Below, piece after piece: positions 26,971-38,096 of a stretch of DNA of 64,000 nucleotides. The number at the start of each line of letters is the position of its first letter. Within the stretch, counting starts at the first letter, position 1. The notes below the pieces were generated by a model. It saw nothing but the letters and a program-made list of their open reading frames with translations, made no database searches and was not told the origin of the DNA. The translations under genes were made by a program, and so were the position numbers. Source of the DNA: Piscinibacter sp943370595 (GTDB lineage Bacteria; Pseudomonadota; Gammaproteobacteria; Burkholderiales; Burkholderiaceae_C); assembly GCA_943370595.1 (NCBI GenBank), contig CALRRO020000001.1, positions 124,001 to 188,000 of the forward strand, given 5' to 3'.

Positions 26971-28064
26971 GTCAGCGACGTGTCCACGGTGCGCCGCTCC
27001 AGCGCGAGGAACTCGGCCGACTGCATCTCGGCCAGCCGCGACACCGTGCGCGGGAACTCGTGGGCGAGCGGCCCCTCGGTGTAGAGCTGTTCGGGCGGGA
27101 CCTCGGCCGACATGATGAGCTTGCAGCGCCGGTCGTACAGCACATCGACCAGCCAGGTGAAGCGCCGCGCCTCGGAGGCCATGCGCAGCGGCATGTGCGG
27201 CACGCCGGACAGCAGCACGGTGTGGAACTGCGAGGCGAGTTCGAGGTAGTCGTTCTGCGAACGCGGCCCGCCGCACAGCGTCTTGAAGTCGAACCACACC
27301 ACGCCGCCGGCGCGGCGTCGCGCACGCAGCTCGCGGTGCTCGATGCGCAGCACCGGGTCTTCGTCGCGCGCTTCGGCCAGGTCCCCGAAAGCCTGTGCCA
27401 TCGCGGCATCGGCCTCGGGGCCGAGCGGGCAGTGGTAGAGCCTGACCTGCTCCAGCGTGCGCTGCCGGTAGTCGGTGCCGTGGTCGACGTTGATGACCTC
27501 GAGCTTGTCCTTCAGCAGCGCGATCGCCGGGAGGATACGGTCGCGGTGCAATCCGTTCGGGTACAGGCCGTCGGGGTGGAAGTTCGAGGTCGTGACGATG
27601 CTGACGCGGTTCTCGAACATGGATTCGAGCAGTCGGTGCAGGATCATCGCATCGGTCACGTCGGCGACGTGGAACTCGTCGAAGCAGATCAGCCGGTGCC
27701 GCCGCGCGATGCGCGCACCCAGTTCCTGCAGCGGGTTGACGGTGCCCTTGAGGTCCTGCAGCTCGCGGTGCACCTCGCGCATGAACTCGTGGAAGTGCAG
27801 CCGCGTCTTGCGCGTCAGCGGCACCGAGTTGAAGAAGCAGTCCATCAGGAAGCTCTTGCCTCGGCCGACGCCGCCGTACATGTACACGCCGCGCGGGATC
27901 GGCGGCCGCGAGATCAGCTTGGTGAGCGCATTGCTGCGCCGGGCCTTGTAGTCGGCCCACTCGTTCTCGCATCGCTCGAGCGCGGCGATCGCGCGAAGCT
28001 GCGCGGGGTCGGCCGCGTAGCCGCGCTCGGCGAGCGTCTGCTCGTACAGCTGGCGGACGCCCAT
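26967..28064 (-). CDS. zapE: Cell division protein ZapE (AFG1-like ATPase)
   Basis: ZapE is an ATPase that acts on the FtsZ ring in E. coli. Relatives (AFG1/LACE1) act in mitochondrial respiratory-chain quality control. The 365-residue protein has Walker A GGVGRGKS (residues 64-71), Walker B LICFDEFHV and the family block SIVTTSNFHPDGLYPNGL. It follows lpd by 10 bp. The link with the 2-oxoglutarate dehydrogenase operon is widespread in betaproteobacteria and recalls the respiratory role of AFG1. Confidence 0.95.
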   Translation of the reverse strand: MGVRQLYEQTLAERGYAADPAQLRAIAALERCENEWADYKARRSNALTKLISRPPIPRGVYMYGGVGRGKSFLMDCFFNSVPLTRKTRLHFHEFMREVHRELQDLKGTVNPLQELGARIARRHRLICFDEFHVADVTDAMILHRLLESMFENRVSIVTTSNFHPDGLYPNGLHRDRILPAIALLKDKLEVINVDHGTDYRQRTLEQVRLYHCPLGPEADAAMAQAFGDLAEARDEDPVLRIEHRELRARRRAGGVVWFDFKTLCGGPRSQNDYLELASQFHTVLLSGVPHMPLRMASEARRFTWLVDVLYDRRCKLIMSAEVPPEQLYTEGPLAHEFPRTVSRLAEMQSAEFLALERRTVDTSLT

Positions 28065-28074
28065 GCAGGCTCGA

Positions 28075-29505
28075 TCAGAAGTTCAGCGTGCGCTTGTCGA
28101 CCGCGAGGGCCGCTTCCTTGGTGGCCTCGGACAGCGACGGGTGCGCATGGCAGATGCGCGCGATGTCCTCGGCGCTGGCCTTGAACTCCATGGCCACCAC
28201 CGCCTCGGAGATCAGCTCCGAAGCGAACGGCCCGACGATGTGTACGCCGAGGATCTCGTCGGTCACCGCGTCGGCGAGGAACTTGACGAAGCCCGTCGTG
28301 TCGCCCAGGGCTCGCGCCCGACCGTTGGCCATGAACGGGAAGCTGCCGGCCTTGTAGGCGCGGCCGCTGGCCTTGAGCTGCTGCTCGGTCTGGCCGACCC
28401 AGGCGATCTCCGGGCTGGTGTAGATGACCCAGGGGATGGTGTTGAAGTTGACGTGGCCATGCTGGCCGGCGATGCGCTCGGCCACCGCGACGCCCTCTTC
28501 TTCCGCCTTGTGCGCGAGCATCGGGCCGCGCACCACGTCGCCCACCGCCCACACGCCGGGCAGGTTGGTGCGGCACTCGTCGTCGACGACGATGGCGCCG
28601 CGCTCGTCGAGCTTCAGGCCGACGGCCTCGGCATTCAGGCCGATGGTGTTGGGAACCCGCCCGATCGAGACGATCAACTTGTCGACCGCCAGCGTCTGCG
28701 CTTCGCCCTTGGCGTTCGCATAGGCCACGGTCACGCCCTTCTTGTCGGCCTTGACCGACTCGATCTTCACGCCCAGCTCGATCTTCAGGCCCTGCTTGGT
28801 GAAGGCCTTGTGCGCTTCCTTGGCCACCTGCTCGTCGACGGCGCCGAGGAACACCGGCAGGGCCTCCAGCACGGTGACGTCCGCACCGAGGCGACGCCAC
28901 ACCGAGCCCATCTCCAGGCCGATCACGCCGGAGCCGATCACGCCCAGCGACTTCGGCACCGCGCCGATGCGCAGCGCGCCGTCGTTGCTGAGGATCTTCT
29001 CTTCGTCAAAGGCAGCGCCCGGCAGCGCGCGGGCGTTCGAGCCAGTGGCGACGATGACCTGCTTCGCTGACACGCTGGCCGGCTTGTCGCCGGCCACCGC
29101 GATCTCGTAGGCGCCGCCCTCGGCCTTCACGAACGAGCCGCGGCCGTGGAAGAACGTCACCTTGTTCTTCTTGAAGAGATACAGGATGCCGTCGTTGTTC
29201 TGCTTGACGACGGTGTCCTTGCGCTTGAGCATCTTCGGAACGTCGATGCTCAGGTCCTTCAGGCCGATGCCGTGGTCGGCGAACGAATGGCCGGCATGCT
29301 CGAAGTGTTCGCTGGACTGCAGCAGCGCCTTGCTCGGGATGCAGCCGACGTTGGTGCAGGTTCCGCCCGGGGCGGGGCCGCCCTTGTCGTTCTTCCACTC
29401 GTCGATGCAGGCGGTGTTGAAGCCGAGCTGCGCCGCGCGGATCGCCGCGATGTAGCCGCCGGGGCCGCCGCCGATGACGACGACGTCGAATTGCTGTGCG
29501 CTCAT
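28075..29505 (-). CDS. lpdA: Dihydrolipoyl dehydrogenase (E3)
   Basis: E3 reoxidises the lipoyl group of the 2-oxoglutarate dehydrogenase complex with FAD and NAD+. The 476-residue protein has the FAD-binding GGGPGGYIAA (residues 12-21) and the redox disulfide Cys50/Cys55 in GGTCTNVGCIPSK. The NAD-binding GSGVIGLEMGSVW follows, and the C-terminal HAHPSLSEATKEAAL carries the catalytic His-Glu pair. It follows sucB by 10 bp, so it is the dedicated E3 of this complex. Confidence 0.97.
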   Translation of the reverse strand: MSAQQFDVVVIGGGPGGYIAAIRAAQLGFNTACIDEWKNDKGGPAPGGTCTNVGCIPSKALLQSSEHFEHAGHSFADHGIGLKDLSIDVPKMLKRKDTVVKQNNDGILYLFKKNKVTFFHGRGSFVKAEGGAYEIAVAGDKPASVSAKQVIVATGSNARALPGAAFDEEKILSNDGALRIGAVPKSLGVIGSGVIGLEMGSVWRRLGADVTVLEALPVFLGAVDEQVAKEAHKAFTKQGLKIELGVKIESVKADKKGVTVAYANAKGEAQTLAVDKLIVSIGRVPNTIGLNAEAVGLKLDERGAIVVDDECRTNLPGVWAVGDVVRGPMLAHKAEEEGVAVAERIAGQHGHVNFNTIPWVIYTSPEIAWVGQTEQQLKASGRAYKAGSFPFMANGRARALGDTTGFVKFLADAVTDEILGVHIVGPFASELISEAVVAMEFKASAEDIARICHAHPSLSEATKEAALAVDKRTLNF

Positions 29506-29515
29506 CGTGCCGTCC

Positions 29516-30793
29516 TCAGATGTCGAACAGGAGGCGGGCCGGGTCTTCCAGCGCTTCCTTCATGGCGACCAGGCCGAGCACGGCCTCGCGGCCGTCGATG
29601 ATGCGGTGGTCGTAGCTCATCGCCAGGTAGTTGATCGGGCGAACGACGACCTGACCGTTCTCCACCACCGCGCGGTCCTTGGTCGCGTGCACGCCGAGGA
29701 TGGCGCTCTGCGGCGGGTTGATGATCGGCGTCGACAGCATCGAGCCGAACACGCCGCCGTTGCTGATCGAGAAGGTGCCGCCCGACAGGTCGTCGAGCGA
29801 GAGCTTGCCGTCCTTGGCCTTCTGGCCGAATTCGGCGATCTTCTTCTCGATGTCGGCGAAGCTCATCTGGTCGGCATTGCGCAGGATCGGCACCACCAGG
29901 CCGCGCGGCGAACCGACGGCGATGCCGATGTCGAAGTAGCCGTGGTAGACGATGTCGTTGCCGTCCACCGAGGCGTTGAGCACCGGGTACTTCTTCAGCG
30001 CCGCCACCGCGGCCTTCACGAAGAAGCTCATGAAGCCGATCTTGACGCCGTGCTCCTTCTCGAACTTCTCCTGGAAGCGCTTGCGCATCTCCATCACCGG
30101 GGCCATGTTGACCTCGTTGAAGGTGGTCAGGATGGCGTTGGTGGCCTGCGACTGCAGCAGGCGCTCGGCGACGCGGGCGCGCAGGCGCGACATCGGCACA
30201 CGCTGCTCGGGGCGGTCGCCCAGGTTGGCTGCCGTCGGCGCGGCCACCGCGGGCAGCGGCCTGGCCACGGCCGGCGCCGCGGCCACGGCGACCGGCGCGG
30301 CGGCCTTGGGCGCCGCGGGCGCAGCCGTAGCACCAGCCACCGCGGCGAGCACGTCGCCCTTGGTCACGCGGCCGTCCTTGCCGGTGCCCGGCACCGAGCC
30401 GGCGGCGAGGCTGTTGTCGGCCATCAGCTTGGCGGCGGCGGGCATGGCCACGCCGGCCTTGCTGCCGCCGGTGGCCGGCGCCGCGGCAACCGCCGGCGCC
30501 GCGTCGGGTGCCGCCACCTGCTTGACCTCCAGCGGGCTCACCGCGGCCTGTCCTTCGGTGTCGATGCGGGCGATGACCTCGTCGCTGACGCAGCTCTCGC
30601 CGTCGCCCTTGACGATCTGCGCCATCACGCCGGCGGACGGCGCGGGCACCTCGAGCACGACCTTGTCGGTCTCGATCTCGACGAGGATCTCGTCAATGGC
30701 GACGGGCTCGCCGGGCTTCTTCTTCCATTGCAGCAGGGTGGCTTCGGCCACGGATTCCGACAGTTGCGGAACCTTCACTTCAACGATTGCCAT
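29516..30793 (-). CDS. sucB: Dihydrolipoyl succinyltransferase (E2 of 2-oxoglutarate dehydrogenase)
   Basis: E2 carries the succinyl group from E1 to CoA. The 425-residue protein has one lipoyl domain with the lipoylated Lys44 in EIETDKVVLEV. An Ala/Pro linker and an E3-binding domain (MPAAAKLMADNSLAAGSVPGTGKDGRVTKGDV, spread over about residues 120-155) follow. A second Ala/Pro linker leads to the catalytic domain ending with MSYDHRIIDGREAV. The Ala/Pro-rich linkers match the swinging-arm design. Confidence 0.97.
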   Translation of the reverse strand: MAIVEVKVPQLSESVAEATLLQWKKKPGEPVAIDEILVEIETDKVVLEVPAPSAGVMAQIVKGDGESCVSDEVIARIDTEGQAAVSPLEVKQVAAPDAAPAVAAAPATGGSKAGVAMPAAAKLMADNSLAAGSVPGTGKDGRVTKGDVLAAVAGATAAPAAPKAAAPVAVAAAPAVARPLPAVAAPTAANLGDRPEQRVPMSRLRARVAERLLQSQATNAILTTFNEVNMAPVMEMRKRFQEKFEKEHGVKIGFMSFFVKAAVAALKKYPVLNASVDGNDIVYHGYFDIGIAVGSPRGLVVPILRNADQMSFADIEKKIAEFGQKAKDGKLSLDDLSGGTFSISNGGVFGSMLSTPIINPPQSAILGVHATKDRAVVENGQVVVRPINYLAMSYDHRIIDGREAVLGLVAMKEALEDPARLLFDI

Positions 30794-30867
30794 GATGTGT
30801 CTTCAGAGGTGTGTTGTTCGTACCGCGCAGCCGCCGCGGAACCGGCTTTGCCGGGCCGCTGGCGGCG

Positions 30868-30898
30868 CCCCCTCGAGGGGGAGCGCCGTCAGGCGCTC
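30868..30898. repeat. Double palindrome in the sucA-sucB gap
   Basis: Two perfect inverted repeats stand side by side: CCCCCTCGAGGGGG (30868-30881) and GAGCGCC-GTCA-GGCGCTC (30881-30898). They fill much of the 116-bp gap between sucA and sucB, whereas the other junctions of the operon have 10-bp gaps. It looks like a REP-type intergenic element of Burkholderiales and could attenuate or stabilise the mRNA. There is no T-run. No second copy is evident in the window. Confidence 0.55.
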
Positions 30899-30909
30899 CG
30901 GGGGTGGGC

Positions 30910-33768
<2,859 letters not shown>

Positions 33769-34002
33769 CTTCGCTCACCTCTCGCACTGGTTTCCAGCGC
33801 TGTAGTGGGTTGAAAAACCTTCCGCGACACGGCTTAACCGGCTGGCGGACTAGCGACCCGCCTTGGCTGTATCCAGCAAAGGGGACGGGAAGGACCTGTC
33901 AAGTCTCGGGCGCGACTGTAACACCGCCGTTATCGACCATCAAATCGCAGGACTGAGGGCCGGAGCGTCGAAACAGAATGCAGCCGGGCTTGAAACGACC
34001 AC

Positions 34003-34287
34003 GTGCAGATCATCCGCATCCATGCTGACGCGCCGCTGAAGCCGGCCGTGGGCGCAGCCTGCAATGGTTGCGGGGTGTGCTGCCTGGCCGAGCCCTGCCC
34101 GGTGGGCATGCTGGTCTCCCGCAAGCGCAGCGGCGCCTGCCGTGCGTTGCGATGGAACGACGCAGAACACCGCTATCGCTGCGGCTTGATGCAGGACATG
34201 ACGGGTTCGCGCACGCCGTGGGCGTGGCTGGCGCGCCGGCTCATCGCGGCCGGCGCCGGCTGCGACTCCGACGCCGAACTCGCCTGA
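34003..34287 (+). CDS. Small CxxCxxCC cysteine-cluster protein
   Basis: This 94-residue protein has eight Cys, including the CxxCxxCC motif at residues 20-27 and further Cys at 32, 46, 60 and 87. The pattern fits the YkgJ-type family, whose members are thought to bind metal or an iron-sulfur cluster. The function is unknown. I recall similar short proteins in Burkholderiales. The start is a GTG at 34003 without a strong Shine-Dalgarno; no in-frame ATG is closer. It is divergent from sucA, with a 234-bp gap that holds no other gene. Confidence 0.72.
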   Translation: MQIIRIHADAPLKPAVGAACNGCGVCCLAEPCPVGMLVSRKRSGACRALRWNDAEHRYRCGLMQDMTGSRTPWAWLARRLIAAGAGCDSDAELA

Positions 34288-34304
34288 GCCGCGGCGCTCA
34301 GGCG
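34281..34304. terminator. Hairpin holding both stop codons of a convergent gene pair
   Basis: A perfect 9-bp inverted repeat CGCCTGAGC/GCTCAGGCG with a 6-base loop spans the ends of the cysteine-cluster gene and the nitronate monooxygenase gene. Each arm holds one stop codon, the same design as at 26341-26369. No T-run is present. Confidence 0.45.
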
Positions 34305-35260
34305 CCGAGCAGGCGCTGCCGGGCGTCCTGGTATTCGCGGGCCAGGCGGGCGACCAGCTCGCGCGTGGGTACCACCTTGTCGATCGCACCGATGCCCTGG
34401 CCGCAACCCCAGATGTCCTTCCAGGCCTTGGACTTGGAGCCCTCGCCGCCGCCGAAGCTCATCTTGCTCGGATCGCTCTCGGGCAGGTTGTCCGGGTCCA
34501 GGCCGGCCGCGCGGATCGACGGCTTCAGGTAGTTGCCGTGCACGCCGGTGAAGAGGTTCGAGTAGACGATGTCGTCCGAGGTGCCCTCGACGATCGCCTG
34601 CTTGTAGGCCTCGCTGGCGCGGGCTTCCTCGGTCGCGATGAAGGCCGAGCCGATGTAGGCGAGGTCGGCGCCCATGGCCTGCGCGGCGAGCACCGCACCG
34701 CCGCTGGCGATCGACCCCGACAGCGCCACCGGCCCGTCGAACCAGCTGCGGATCTCCTGGATCAGCGCGAACGGACTCTTCACGCCCGCATGGCCGCCGG
34801 CGCCGGCCGCCACCGCGATCAGGCCGTCGGCGCCCTTCTCGATCGCCTTCTTCGCGAAGGTGTTGTTGATGATGTCGTGCAGCACGATGCCGCCCCAGCC
34901 GTGCACGGCCTCGTTGATGTCGGTGCGCGCACCGAGCGAGGTGATCACGATCGGCACCTTGTATTTGGCGCAGACCTGCATGTCGTGCTCGAGCCGGTCG
35001 TTGGTCTTGTGCACGATCTGGTTGATCGCGAACGGCGCGGCGGGTCGCTCGGGATTCGCGCGGTTGTAGGCCGCGAGCGTCTCGGTGATCTCGGCGAGCC
35101 ATTCGTCGAGTTGCTCGGCCGGCCGCGCGTTGAGCGCCGGCATCGAGCCGACGACGCCGGCCTTGCACTGCTCGATCACGAGCTTGGGGTTGCTGATGAT
35201 GAACAGCGGCGAGCCGATGATGGGCAGCGGCAGCCGGGCGAGGATCGGGGGCAGCGACAC
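34298..35260 (-). CDS. Nitronate monooxygenase / 2-nitropropane dioxygenase family flavoprotein
   Basis: This FMN-dependent TIM-barrel protein probably oxidises nitronates or, in a related role, acts as an enoyl reductase-like enzyme. The 320-residue protein has the phosphate/FMN-binding blocks GADGLIAVAAGAGGHAG and GSIASGGAVLAAQAMGADLAYIGSAF. The start is a GTG at 35260 with GGAGA about 9 bases upstream; the longer open frame before it is a shadow. It lies 25 bp after the acyl-CoA dehydrogenase gene in the same direction, so the two probably share a transcript. The real substrate is unknown. Confidence 0.88.
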   Translation of the reverse strand: MSLPPILARLPLPIIGSPLFIISNPKLVIEQCKAGVVGSMPALNARPAEQLDEWLAEITETLAAYNRANPERPAAPFAINQIVHKTNDRLEHDMQVCAKYKVPIVITSLGARTDINEAVHGWGGIVLHDIINNTFAKKAIEKGADGLIAVAAGAGGHAGVKSPFALIQEIRSWFDGPVALSGSIASGGAVLAAQAMGADLAYIGSAFIATEEARASEAYKQAIVEGTSDDIVYSNLFTGVHGNYLKPSIRAAGLDPDNLPESDPSKMSFGGGEGSKSKAWKDIWGCGQGIGAIDKVVPTRELVARLAREYQDARQRLLGA

Positions 35261-35285
35261 GAATGCAGTCTCCGTTTTCGGGGCT

Positions 35286-37079
35286 TCAGAAGGCTTCGAG
35301 GGCCAGGGCGGTGACGCTGTCGCCACCGTCGACGATGCTGTCGCGCATGCCCGGCGCCTTGGCCAGGATGTGCTCGGCGTAGAAGCGCGCGGTGGCGATC
35401 TTGGCCTGCAGGAAGGCGGCATCGGCATCGCCCTGCGCGAGCTGCTGTTCGGCGGCGAGCAGCGCACGCGCCAGTTGCCAGCCAGCCATCACGTTGCCGG
35501 CGAGCATCAGGTAGGGCACCGAACCGGCGAACACCGCGTTCGGGCTGGCCTTGGTGTTGCCGGCGACGAAATCGACCACCTGCACGAAGGCCTCGCGTGC
35601 GACGCGCAGGCGCTTGAGCATGGCCTGCGCGGCGGCACTGCCGCTGCCGGCCAGCGCCGTTTCGGTCTGCTCGATCTGCCGCGCGATGGCGCGGGCGGTC
35701 TGGCCGCCGTCGCGCGCCGTCTTGCGGCCCACCAGGTCGTTGGCCTGGATCGCCGTCGTACCTTCGTAGATGGTCAGGATCCGCGCATCGCGGTAGTACT
35801 GCGCGGCGCCGGTCTCCTCGATGAAGCCCATGCCGCCGTGCACCTGCACGCCCAGGCTGGTGACCTCCAGGCTCATTTCGGTCGAGTAGCCCTTCACCAG
35901 CGGCACCATGAACTCGTAGAAGGCCTTGTTCTGCGCACGCACTTCCTTGTCGGGATGGTGGTGCGAGGCGTCGTAGGCCGCGGCAGCGGTCAGCGCCATC
36001 GCGCGGCAGCCTTCGGTGTAGGCGCGCATCGTCATCAGCATGCGCTTCACATCGGGGTGGTGGATGATCGGTGCGCTGCCCGGCAGCGAGCCGTCCACCG
36101 GGCGTGACTGCACGCGGTCCTTCGCGAACGCCACCGCCTTCTGGTAGGCCCGCTCGGCCACCGCGATGCCCTGCAGGCCCACCGCGTAGCGCGCCGCGTT
36201 CATCATGATGAACATGTACTCGAGGCCGCGGTTCTCCTGGCCGATGAGCTGCCCGATGGCGCCACCCTTGTCGCCGAACTGCAGCACCGCCGTCGGGCTG
36301 GCCTTGATGCCCAGCTTGTGCTCGATGCTCACGCAGTGCACGTCGTTGCGTGCACCCAGCGAGCCGTCGGCGTTGACCAGGAACTTGGGCACGATGAACA
36401 GGCTGATGCCCTTCACGCCCTCCGGCGCGCCGGCTATGCGCGCCAGCACCAGGTGCACGATATTCTGTGCCATGTCGTGCTCGCCGTAGGTGATGAAGAT
36501 CTTCGTGCCGAAGATCCTGAACGTGCCGTCGGGCTGCGGCTCGGCGCGGGTGCGCACCATGGCCAGGTCACTGCCGGCCTGGGGCTCGGTCAGGTTCATC
36601 GTGCCCGTCCACTCGCCGGAGATCATCTTCGGGATGAAGGTGGCCTGCTGCTCCGGCGTGCCGGCGGTCAGCATCGCCTCGATGGCGCCGTCGGTCAGCA
36701 GCGGGCATAGCGCGAAGCTCATGTTGGCGCTGTTGAGCATCTCGCCGCAGGCGGCGCCGATGGTCTTGGGCAGGCCCTGGCCGCCGAAGTCGGCCGGGTG
36801 CTGCAGGCCCTGCCAGCCGCCTTCGGCGAACTGGCGGAAGGCCTCCTTGAACCCCGGCGTGGTGGTGACCTTGCCGTCATGCCACGAGGAGGGGTACTTG
36901 TCGCCCTCCCAGTTCAGCGGGGCGATGACGTCCTGGTTCAGCTTGGCACATTCCTCGAGCACCGCCTGCGCGGTATCGTAGCCAGCATCCTCGAAGCCGG
37001 GCAGCTTGGCCACCTCGTCGATGGCGGCGAGTTCCTTCATGCAGAACAGCATGTCCTTGATCGGCGCGACGTAGCTCAC
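35286..37079 (-). CDS. Acyl-CoA dehydrogenase, long (about 600-residue) type
   Basis: It should oxidise an acyl-CoA to the enoyl-CoA and pass electrons to ETF, encoded just upstream. The 597-residue protein has the N-terminal extension (MSYVAPIKDMLFCMKELAAI) of the DmdC-like subgroup. The FAD-binding blocks MNLTEPQAGSDLAMVRTRA and IFGTKIFITYGEHD follow, and ILTIYEGTTAIQANDLVGRK carries the likely catalytic Glu. A C-terminal domain of about 120 residues completes it. The subgroup includes methylmercaptopropionyl-CoA dehydrogenases; the substrate here cannot be told. A terminator separates it from etfA. Confidence 0.93.
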   Translation of the reverse strand: MSYVAPIKDMLFCMKELAAIDEVAKLPGFEDAGYDTAQAVLEECAKLNQDVIAPLNWEGDKYPSSWHDGKVTTTPGFKEAFRQFAEGGWQGLQHPADFGGQGLPKTIGAACGEMLNSANMSFALCPLLTDGAIEAMLTAGTPEQQATFIPKMISGEWTGTMNLTEPQAGSDLAMVRTRAEPQPDGTFRIFGTKIFITYGEHDMAQNIVHLVLARIAGAPEGVKGISLFIVPKFLVNADGSLGARNDVHCVSIEHKLGIKASPTAVLQFGDKGGAIGQLIGQENRGLEYMFIMMNAARYAVGLQGIAVAERAYQKAVAFAKDRVQSRPVDGSLPGSAPIIHHPDVKRMLMTMRAYTEGCRAMALTAAAAYDASHHHPDKEVRAQNKAFYEFMVPLVKGYSTEMSLEVTSLGVQVHGGMGFIEETGAAQYYRDARILTIYEGTTAIQANDLVGRKTARDGGQTARAIARQIEQTETALAGSGSAAAQAMLKRLRVAREAFVQVVDFVAGNTKASPNAVFAGSVPYLMLAGNVMAGWQLARALLAAEQQLAQGDADAAFLQAKIATARFYAEHILAKAPGMRDSIVDGGDSVTALALEAF

Positions 37080-37108
37080 GGTGTCATCCTCGGTGTGTCT
37101 CAGGCAAG

Positions 37109-37145
37109 AAAAAGCCCGTCGGCCAGGTACTTCGGCGAACGGGCT
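37109..37145 (-). terminator. Rho-independent terminator after etfA
   Basis: On the minus strand a stem AGCCCGT/ACGGGCT with an inner GC-rich stem is followed by a T-run (five T). It stands 20 bases after the etfA stop and 30 bases before the acyl-CoA dehydrogenase ATG, so etfBA and the dehydrogenase are likely separate units. Confidence 0.8.
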
Positions 37146-37165
37146 GTTCGGGGCGGCTCAGCGGC

Positions 37166-38095
37166 TCAGAGCGCAGCCACCAGTTCGGGCACGGCGGTGA
37201 AGAGGTCCGCCTCGAGGCCGAAGTCGGCCACGCTGAAGATCGGCGCTTCCGGATCCTTGTTGATCGCGACGATCACCTTGGAGTCCTTCATGCCGGCCAG
37301 GTGCTGGATGGCACCGCTGATGCCGCAGGCCACGTACAACTGCGGCGCGACGATCTTGCCGGTCTGCCCGACCTGCCAGTCGTTCGGCGCGTAGCCCGCG
37401 TCGACGGCGGCGCGGCTGGCACCCAGCGCGGCACCCAGCTTGTCGGCCAGAGGCGTCAGCACCTCGTTGAACTTCTCGCTGCTGCCCATCGCTCGGCCAC
37501 CGCTGACGATGATCTTGGCGGCCGTCAGCTCGGGACGTTCGCTCTTGGCGATCTCGTTGCCGAGGAAGCTGCTCTTGCCGCTGTCGGCCGCTGCTGCCAC
37601 GGCCTCGACAGCCGCACTGCCGCCCTGCCCCGCCGCATCGAATCCGGTGGTGCGTACGGTGACGACCTTGACCGCATCAGCGCTCTGCACGGTGGCGATG
37701 GCGTTGCCAGCGTAGATCGGGCGCTCGAAGGTGTCGGCAGCCAGCACCTTGGTGATGTCGCTGATCTGGCCGACGTCGAGCTTGGCAGCGACGCGCGGCG
37801 CCACGTTCTTGCCTCCAGCGGTGGCCGGGAACAGGATGTGGCTGTAGTTCTTCGCGACACCGAGCACCACGGCGGCGACGTTCTCGGCGAGGCCGTGCGC
37901 GAGGCTGGCGTCGTCGGCGTGAAGCACCTTGGCAACGCCGGCGACAGCGGCAGCCTGCTGTACCGCGGCAGCGGCGTTGTGGCCGGCCACCAGCACGTGG
38001 ACTTCACCGCCGCACTGCGCGGCCGCGGTGATGGTGTTCAGGGTCGCGCCCTTCAGGGACGCGTTGTCGTGTTCGGCAATGACGAGTACGGACAT
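37166..38095 (-). CDS. etfA: Electron transfer flavoprotein alpha subunit
   Basis: ETF carries electrons from acyl-CoA dehydrogenases to ETF-quinone oxidoreductase. The 309-residue protein begins MSVLVIAEHDNASLKGATLN. It has the C-terminal FAD-binding block (IIVSGGRAMGSSEKF, QVGQTGKIVAPQLYVACGIS, GAIQHLAGMKDSKVIVAINKDPEAPIF). The ATG at 38095 is 1 bp from the etfB stop. The open frame upstream of the ATG is a shadow of etfB. Confidence 0.97.
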   Translation of the reverse strand: MSVLVIAEHDNASLKGATLNTITAAAQCGGEVHVLVAGHNAAAAVQQAAAVAGVAKVLHADDASLAHGLAENVAAVVLGVAKNYSHILFPATAGGKNVAPRVAAKLDVGQISDITKVLAADTFERPIYAGNAIATVQSADAVKVVTVRTTGFDAAGQGGSAAVEAVAAAADSGKSSFLGNEIAKSERPELTAAKIIVSGGRAMGSSEKFNEVLTPLADKLGAALGASRAAVDAGYAPNDWQVGQTGKIVAPQLYVACGISGAIQHLAGMKDSKVIVAINKDPEAPIFSVADFGLEADLFTAVPELVAAL

Positions 38096-38096
38096 G

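Noticed and set aside
33769..34002. Sigma-70 promoter for sucA from the TTGACA at 33897-33902
   Set aside because: The nearest -10-like hexamer (GATACA) is 22 bp away, too far for a normal promoter, so it is only mentioned under sucA.
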